Below, piece by piece: positions 53,986-62,300 of a DNA stretch of 64,000 bases. Position numbers and translations under genes: made by a program. The stretch is from positions 124,001-188,000 of the forward strand of contig NZ_JAUFPQ010000018.1 in the NCBI RefSeq assembly GCF_030409305.1, in the 5' to 3' direction. The DNA is from Halomonas maura (GTDB lineage Bacteria > Pseudomonadota > Gammaproteobacteria > Pseudomonadales > Halomonadaceae). Every line of letters starts with the position of its first letter. Position 1 is the first letter of the stretch. The notes beneath the pieces are model-generated. The model searched no databases. It saw only the letters and a program-made list of their open reading frames with translations, and was not told the DNA's origin.

Positions 53986-54498
53986 CCTTCAGCATGTAAT
54001 CGCTTCCCTATCAATCACATGCATTGTCAGTTGTTCAATTGCGGCTGTAGTACTGAGCATCAGTGGGCTTACCATATGTCATTCGATGGTGCACGGCATC
54101 GATTGATGTTATTTAGCCCTGTGTCTGCTGCCATGCAGAACGGCCAGCGATATGCAAGAAGAGCGGAGAGGATCAATCACCCGATAACAATACAGGCCTT
54201 GGTGGTTTTTTTGCGGCTGAATGTCATATGTGCTTGCCGAATTGATGGCGTGATTGACTAATCACCTTGCTGTTGAGCCGTTGCCACACCTCCTGAATTA
54301 CGACTCGCGTTGCGGGAATGGGGGGGGCGATGATGAGCAGGGACAAGCGGGATGCGTCGCTGCCCGGCAGCACCTGACCTGGTGCGGAGGCTTTCGTCCC
54401 AGGCGCGAGCCACGTTCGAGCCCGCGAAGGCCGGTCAGGGATCAGGTGAACCAAGGCGACGGCCTGGTGAGATGGGGGGACGCAAGGATGGCGGCGAG
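53986..54498. other. Region without recognisable genes
   Basis: 513 bp; the first part (54000-54260) is AT-rich and non-coding in appearance, the rest GC-rich. Open frames on either strand lack family features. Probably debris between the IS701-like scar and the azoreductase pseudogene. Confidence 0.4.
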
Positions 54499-55113
54499 CT
54501 ACTGGGCCTGGCAGTTGGCCAGCGCCCTGGATTCCGTATCGACGTGATTGTCGAGCAGCGTCTTCTCGACGATCAAGGAGGAGGCATCGGTGATGCCGAT
54601 GAATCGTAGCCATGCCTCAATGTAGGGTTTCTGAAAGTCGAACCCTTGGGCGGGGGTCAAGGATTCCATTCGATAGTCGAGGCCTCACGCGTAGTCGACG
54701 ACCGCTCTGTTGTTCTCCTGCAGCCCACTGAATCCTGCCTCGGGACCGAACGAGAAGAAAATCTCCATCTGCGAGACGAGGTCGATGAAGTGCTTGAGTT
54801 TATAGGAAATGGTGAAATTCCAGAGAGGCACGGACAAGACGAGGATGTCCGCCTCATGCACAGGCGCCGCGGGAGCGTAGCTCATTCCAGGCATGCTCCT
54901 GAGCCGAGGTCAGGGAGGCTCCGTTGAGGCCGGCGTATTTTGCTGACAAGGCATCTTCATCGATGTCAGGAGGGCTCGCAGTCCAGAGGTCCAGGCTCTT
55001 GACCGCTGTGGACGGATGGCGCTGTCGATAGTGAAAGATGAACTCTCGGGCAACCTTCAGGAAGCCGAGCGCTGCTTTCGCGGGGAAGACTCGATATGCA
55101 GGATGGTGGTCAT
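54499..55113 (-). pseudogene. FMN-dependent NADH-azoreductase (AzoR-like), frameshifted
   Basis: The start at 55113 gives MTTILHIESSPRK, the flavodoxin-like N-terminus, then the frame breaks. Another frame resumes with a segment around SLDLWTASPPDIDEDALSAKY. A third (54894-54685) reads ADILVLSVPLWNFTISYKLKHFID, the FMN-binding core of AzoR, and stops at DYA. A last segment gives FDFQKPYIEAWLRFIGI and the end at 54499. At least three lesions. The intact enzyme reduces quinones or azo compounds with NADH. Divergent from the LysR gene at 55329, its likely former regulator. Confidence 0.8.
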
Positions 55114-55328
55114 TGCTCGTGATGTCTGTGTGTGGGGCACCCTATGCAAACACGCCGCATAAGAAAAGATAAATTGCGTTACATGATGGTATTGATCATG
55201 AAGCTGAATGTGTAACTTTCCAAGCTTCTGCTATTCTCCACAAGATCGGAAAAGTGGTGGCAGATGCCGGAGCTGCCTTAACGATATATAAGATGGCGTG
55301 ACAATATTTATCATGGAATGATATACCC

Positions 55329-56195
55329 ATGCTCGATCTACTATTGCTGAGGAGCTTTGTCGCCGTCATCGACGAGGGCAGTTTCACTCGGGCTGCCCAC
55401 CGTCTTCACTTGACCCAGCCGGCGATCAGCGGCCATCTGCGTCGACTGGAAGCTCAGGTCGGCAAGCCGCTACTGCAGCGTACCACGCGGGCCTTCGAAG
55501 TGACGCCGGATGGTGAATGCCTGGCAGGGTATGCTCGCGCGATTCTCGCCCTGAACCGGGATGCCATGACGCAACTCTCGCGATCGAAGTATCAGAGCAA
55601 CGTTCGCCTGGGTGTCGCCGAGGATTGCGCGCATCCGCTTCTGTTGCAGACACTGAAGAGCTTCATGGATGACAACCCCGGGGTCGATATCGGGGTTCAT
55701 GTCGGCATCCCCGGCGATATGGTCACTGCGATGAAGCGGGGAGACGTGGACCTGGTCCTGGGGGCCCAGTGCGGTACGCACGAACCGGGGCGGTTGCTGT
55801 GGCGCGAACCCATGGTTTGGGCCTGGGCCGAGCGGGCTCCGGTCCGTTTGTCGGCCCCCCTGCCTCTGGCCCTGTTTCCCGAGCCATGTCCCTACCGGGA
55901 AGCCGCCCTGTCGAAACTGGCGCTGTCGGGGATTGCCCAGCGCACGGCCATGCTGTGCACGAGTGGTGCCAGCCTGCGGGCGGCGGCCGAGAGCGAATTC
56001 GCCCTGGCCCCTATGCCGGCCAGTCAACTGACCTCGGGCTTGGTGGCCTTGACATCGGAGTACGGTCTCCCCGCCTTGCCCGATGCAGAGTTCATGCTCA
56101 TGACCAGCCCGGCCGGCGACCAGGCAGTGTTGACGGCACTGGCGGACGGCATTGCCGAGCACCTGGTGGTTTCCCAGGTGGCCGAGCCGGCCTGA
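55329..56195 (+). CDS. LysR family transcriptional regulator
   Basis: 288 residues. N-terminal winged HTH: LLRSFVAVIDEGSFTRAAHRL then LTQPAISGHLRRLEAQVGKPLLQR near 28-51. C-terminal co-inducer-binding domain (~90-285), with LRRAAAE-like and PLALFPEP segments. LysR genes usually sit divergent from their target, here the broken azoreductase gene, so it may now be orphaned or act elsewhere. The frame is intact. Confidence 0.92.
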   Translation: MLDLLLLRSFVAVIDEGSFTRAAHRLHLTQPAISGHLRRLEAQVGKPLLQRTTRAFEVTPDGECLAGYARAILALNRDAMTQLSRSKYQSNVRLGVAEDCAHPLLLQTLKSFMDDNPGVDIGVHVGIPGDMVTAMKRGDVDLVLGAQCGTHEPGRLLWREPMVWAWAERAPVRLSAPLPLALFPEPCPYREAALSKLALSGIAQRTAMLCTSGASLRAAAESEFALAPMPASQLTSGLVALTSEYGLPALPDAEFMLMTSPAGDQAVLTALADGIAEHLVVSQVAEPA

Positions 56196-56396
56196 GCGTA
56201 CGTGCTGACTTTTCGTACAGAACCTGAGGGCAGGAAAACAGCAACGCTGGTTGAACACACTGCCGAGCATGATGTGGCCGGGTAGGGGCGCATCGTCGAT
56301 GAATATCGGCGTGCATCGATACGCCGAGCTCTTCCTGTGGCGAGGATGTCGAATGAGCGGCCATCAGGGAGATAGCGGTAAGGCACGGAGATCGTC

Positions 56397-59300
56397 ATGG
56401 CCAGAATACCCGCGATATTGCGCTTGAGCCCGAAACTCGCCCTCGCCGGCAATGCGGCCTTTTTCGCCAAGGCCGTCGCAACGGCTGCCGCCAAGCCCCC
56501 CCCGCCGCCGCCGAACCCACCGCAATATTCCGCGCCGCAAGTGGCGACCCCGGTGCAGTGGAACGGCGGCAATACGACCTTCCATCCGGTTCAGGCCACG
56601 AACAGCACGCCTTTTCCCGGCTACGGCGTCTATTCGCCGGAATATCTGGAGGCGATGAGCCTGGACCTCAGCGTGAACCAGGACGACCCCTATCTCATTC
56701 CCGATAGCTACGCCCCGGCGGGAGGCGAGGATCCACTCCAGGACGTGCCTACGGTCGAGCCGGTGGACAATATCGAGACCGACGAGGCCACGGCAGAGGA
56801 TATCGTCGACGACGTCGCCGAGGGCAAGAGCATTGCCCAGGTCGCCGAGGAATACGGCATCAGCCCCCTGGATGTTCTCGACCAACTCGAGGCGGGCGGC
56901 TTGGAGGTAGAGGCCACCCAATCCGATGACGGCAGTGAGAGCACGGTCGAAATCGTCGACGGCGAAACGGATGAGACAGTCGTCGAATACAGGTTCACCG
57001 AACAGCCAGATGGCGTAGTGGTCGAGGAGAGCACGAATGCCGATGGTGAAACCACGACGACGGTGATCGACGAGCAAGGCAATCGCACCGAGCTCGATCC
57101 CGAGCAGGAGACGACCCGCGAGGGCGCCTACGAGATCGTCGACGGTGTCGCCGACGGGCAGAGCCTCGACGAGATCGCAGAGGAGCAGGGGCTGACCCGT
57201 GCCCAGGTGGTCGCTCAGCTCGAGGCGGCCGGGTTCGATGTCGAATCGGACAGGACGGGCCAGGGCCCCTCCTTAGGCAATACCACCGAGATCACCGATA
57301 AAGAGAGCGGGGAGCCGCTGGTCCATCAGGAGACGAAGCCCGATGGTACGACGGTCTCTCAGCGGACCGATGACGATGGCAACGAGGTACGCCATACCGT
57401 GCACCCCGATGGCAGCACCACCACGCTGGTAACCGAGCCGGATGGTCGCAAGACCGAGACGCAGGTGGATGCCGATGGAAAGACGACCGAGACGGTCACA
57501 TACGAGCAAAATGGCGTGACGGTCGAGGAAGTCACCGGTGACGATGGCGAAACCACCACCACGATCATCGATGAAGACGGCGAGCGCACGACACTTGATC
57601 CTGGGCAGGAGACGACCCGCGAGGGCATCGACGGCATCGCCGAGGCCCTCGCCGCTGGGCAGAGCATCGATGCTATCGCCGAGGAGCGTGATCTGACCCG
57701 TGAGCAAATCGAGGCCCAATTGCGGGCGGCAGGTTACGTGATCCAGTCCGAGACCAATGCCCTGGGCAATGGCGGTGAACAATACACCACCAGCATCGTC
57801 GATGCGGAAGATGGCGAGGAGGTGATCGCGAGTCACAGCTCCGGGCGAGGCACCGGCAACTCTTCGGTCTATATCGACGCCGAAGGCAACGAGACTCGCC
57901 GGACCGAATATGGCAATGGCACGGTGATCGAAACCGTGATCGACGCCGACGGGCGTGAAACCAGGACGACCACGGTGGCGGAGAACGATGGAGAGGCCAT
58001 CGAGTATGAGGTCCAGGATGGCGACTATCTGATCGCCATTGCCGAACGCCACGGTGTGACACTGGAGGAACTCGAGGAGAGTAACCCCGAACTCTTCGAT
58101 TCGCCTCGCGACCCCAATGTCATCCACGAAGGCGAAACGGTGGTCATCGAGGGTGCCACGCAGACCACGGTCGAGGTGACCGACAATGGCTATACGCTGA
58201 CCACCTCGCCGGATGGGAGCATGACACTGCGGCGCGACGAGGATGGCCTGGAAGTCGACATCGAACCCGCGACGCCGGAGAAGTCGCTCACCGAGCTGTT
58301 GATGGGGCTGGACGGCGACTCGGACGAGGAGCAGGCCCTCCAGGGAATTCTCGAGAGTATCCTGCTGGGTAGCGAGGAGCTGGCCCGCATTGAGGAGCTG
58401 GAAGAGGAGCTCGCCGGATTGGAGGAGGAGACCCAAGCCGCCATCGACGAGATCCTCGGGGACGAAGGTGACGCGGACGACGTCATCAAGCCCGCCTCCG
58501 ATGCGGCCGGCGACGACCCGGGTACGCCACCCGATGAAGAGGCGCCCTCCGGCGGTGACTGGGAGGCCGTGCGGCGCAACGGGGTATGGGTCTGGGTGGA
58601 CGCCGAGCTGGTCGAGGCGATCGAGGCGGAGGAGGCCGCGCGTCGCGCCCGTGACGAGGCCCTGTCAGCCGTCATGCAACGGCAGTTGCAGCTGGATATC
58701 TACGCCCTCGAGCCGGAGCACGAGGGCGCCGGGAGCGCTGCCCTCGAGCGCCTCAACGCTGCGGGCGAGGCTCATGGCGTCTACTGGGAGCTGCCGGAAC
58801 CCGAGGACTCACTGGAAGAGACGCAAGAGCGGCTGGAGGACGTCAATTCCTGGATCGATTATCTCGACGCGGAGCGGGAATGGCAGGCGCGTCAGGAAGA
58901 AGCGCAGGATATCGAGGAGCGGTTGCTGGCACTCTATGAGGAAGACGAGGAGTACTCACGGTATTTCGATGAGGACGGTTATGAATTTACCGTGAGCCGT
59001 GGCCGGGCTGGCTCACAGGAGAAACATACGGGTGAGCTGCTGGAACAGGAGGTCATCGAGCGGGATGGGCAGCTCTGGCTGGTCAACACCTACGAGAACA
59101 TGGACGAGGAGGAGGAGGTCCAGCTTACCTATGCCCCGGGGGACGCCCCGGGGGATCGTCCGGATCAGGCGCGGGATCTCGACCAGGAGTGGGAAAGCCT
59201 GATGCGCGGCGGCGACCCCCTCGAGCTGAATGATATCCGGCAAAGCGCCCTCGATGCCGAACGTGAAGAGAATCCGCACTATTTCGAGGCGGAGGGATAC

Positions 59301-62300
59301 GAATATGAAGTGACGTCCCAAGGTCGAGGGGGACGAACCACCCGAGACAAGAATACCGGGGAGTTATTGGAGCAGGACGTCATCGAGCGGGACGGGCAGC
59401 TCTATCTGGTGAATACCTACGCCCACGAGGAAGTGGAAATCCAGCTCACCCAACCCCCCGGTGAAGCCGGGCGTACGGAAGCACAACAGCAGGTGGATGA
59501 GGACTGGACGCGCTGGAAAGCGGATCGGGCCAGCGCCGAGGATGGCCTGATCGATGTCACGGAGAGCTATAACGAGGCCAGGGAAGCCTACCAGGAGATG
59601 CTCGCCGAGCAGTTCGCGGAACAGCGAGCGGGGCTCGAGGGCGAGGATGGCGAGATCGCCACTGCCCAGCAGAGCCTCGATGACGTTGAGGAACGGCTCG
59701 GGGATGGCTCGCTGGTGCCCGATGGGGAGGCCACGGTACCGATCGAGCGAGACGACGGTGAGACCTGGTATGTGCACCCGGAGGTCGCCGCGGCCCATGA
59801 GGTATTGAACGACGCCGAGGAGCGGCTGGCGGAGTATGAACGCCTCGAGGACGAGGTGCTCGAGGCCTATCGGGAACAGCACCCGGATCGCTTCGGCGAC
59901 AACTATCGCTACTATGATGCGAGCCGCGACCTTCGGGGAGAAGGACGCATGCAGTCTGCCGGGCGGTTCAGCGAGAACGACGTCAATGTCACCGTGCAAG
60001 ACGGCCAGCTCCATCTGACGATCATCTACGAGAACCACACCCTGGAAACCCCGCTGACCTATGCGCCGGGTGACGTCTCCGAGGGAATGGAACGTAGCGA
60101 GACGCAGCAACGGCTCGACCAGGAGTGGGCGGACTGGGTCGCCGGAGGCAGCCTGGAGGAGGCCACGACGGCCAAGGAGGAAGCCCAGACTTCCTATGAC
60201 GATACCGTCGAGGAGTACGGCCGTGGCGGGACGGAGCAACTCACCGATTCCCTGCCCGATGACGTGGACCCGGTGCTGGTGCCGATCATCGATGATGAGA
60301 TGGGGGAGGGGATGCGCTGGGTGCATCCCGAAGTGGCCGCGGCACAGGAGGCGTTGGTGCTGCTCGAGGAGCAGCGCGACTCTCTCGAGGCGAGTGAGTG
60401 GCACGCCCGAATGGAAGCCTATCGTGCCGCCCAGCCGTCGACCTGGCAACTGCTCGACGGCGGCACCTCGGCCGCACCGGCATCAGAAGGGCCGGGGCCG
60501 GCGGAAGCCTGGCAGTGGGAGGACGCCTATCTCGAGCTGGAGGGTGGTTACCTCCAGGCCCAGCAGGCCCTCACCGACAGTCGTGAGGCGCGTATCCTCA
60601 CCCAGATAGGCCTCGGGGAAGCGGGTATCTCTTCGATGGAGAATGCTCCGGAGGAGTGGCAGGACCAGCATCCAGAGTTGGAGCTAGCCAATGAGCTGGA
60701 CGCCCTGGAGAGTGAAGTGGCATCCCTGCGCGAATCGTTGGAAGAGAATGACGAGCATCGGCGAAATATCGAGAGATCCAGTCGGTTCAACGCGCACCTG
60801 CTGGAACAGGAGGAGACGCATCGCCTCGATCCGGATAACTGGCCCGAGATCGTCACTGCATTCAAGGATCAGGAGGCCGATGATGCGCGTGTCGAGGCGG
60901 GACTGGATACCCTGCCGGAGGAGCGTGTCGTCACCATCGACGAGGAACTGGATGAGAGCCTGGGCGAAGTGTTCGGCACGGAAGATGCCGAGCTGATCGA
61001 CCCGGTGGCCGATCAGATCCGGGACCTCGGTGACGATGGAGATGAGGTCGAGATCATCCCCATACTCTACCAGGAAGATGGTACCTACCACGACACGGCC
61101 CTGTTCCGGATGGGCGAAGACGATACCCACCCCTGGCTCATCGATGACAGCGGCAGCCGGTACCGCAACTTCGCCGATTTCCAGTACAACAACTACCTGT
61201 CCGAGGACGGCCAGGTCTATGTGCCGGAGAATCTCGCGGAGATCGCCGATATCAGCGGCGACATCCAATATGAATGGCAGCAGGCCCGCGAGAAGAGCTT
61301 CACCGAAGAGTGGTTGGACCCGATCATCGGCATCGGGACCAGCATCGCGACGGTAGCCGCCTTCATGCCGCTGCTGGCGCCGGTCGCTGCTCCAATCGCC
61401 TTCGCAGGGGGGGCTTACTTTGCCGCACGCAGCATCGATAATCTGGCCAGCATGCAACGGCATGGCCGCTCCTGGGCGAGCGCGGAAGGCGTGATGGAAG
61501 GCGCCATGCTGGCGACCTCCGTATTGCCGATGGTGTCGAGCGGGCTGCGCTTCGCCGCGATGACGGCGCGCGGGGTGGACGGCGCAGTGGCGGCACGCAC
61601 CAGCATCGGGGCGTTCAACGCCCGTCGACTGGATCCGAATCATGCCCGCTACGCGCCGGAATACGCCCACGCGTCGCAGCTGCTCTCGCAGCCGGGGGGG
61701 GCTTTCTCGGCGGCCCGCTGGGCGGACGTGGGGGCGATGGGGATCGGTGCACCGCTGCTGGGCTACTCCGGCTACAATATCGCTGCGCATTGGGAGGAGA
61801 TGTCGAGTCTCGAGCGGCACGAGGCGGTCATGGGGGTGGCCAGCGGTATCTTCGGGACCGGGATGGGGTACCGGGGGCTGCGGGCGTCGTGGCCGAACCA
61901 GGGGGGGGCGAGGGAGCAAGCGCCCCCCTCTTTACCGGAACTCAACCGCACTTCTACCCCTTGGAGTACGTCCGGGGAGTTTTCCACGACGACGAGGCTT
62001 TATCCGACGGCGCACGTGCGTGCCGGCTCGGAGGCCATCGATACCGCAGCGTTGCAGGCCCGTTCAGGAGGGGAGTCCCCCACGCCTACCGCGGCCAACC
62101 ATCCCCCTCACGGCGGCAGGTCGCGAGGCAATATGGGCCCCTACGTCTTCCGGGCGGATACGCGCTCTCCACAGGATATCGAGGCCGCTGGCGGCTTCCA
62201 TCCCCGTGAGCCGACGGGGATCTGGGTGGATGATCCCAAGGGCGTCAGCCTAAGCAACTATGTGCTTGCCAATACGCCGGGACGCTTCGTCGGCACCAGC

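Noticed and set aside
54224..54613. Minus-strand 129-codon frame
   Set aside because: Overlaps the azoreductase pseudogene end in another frame and shows no domain; treated as noise.
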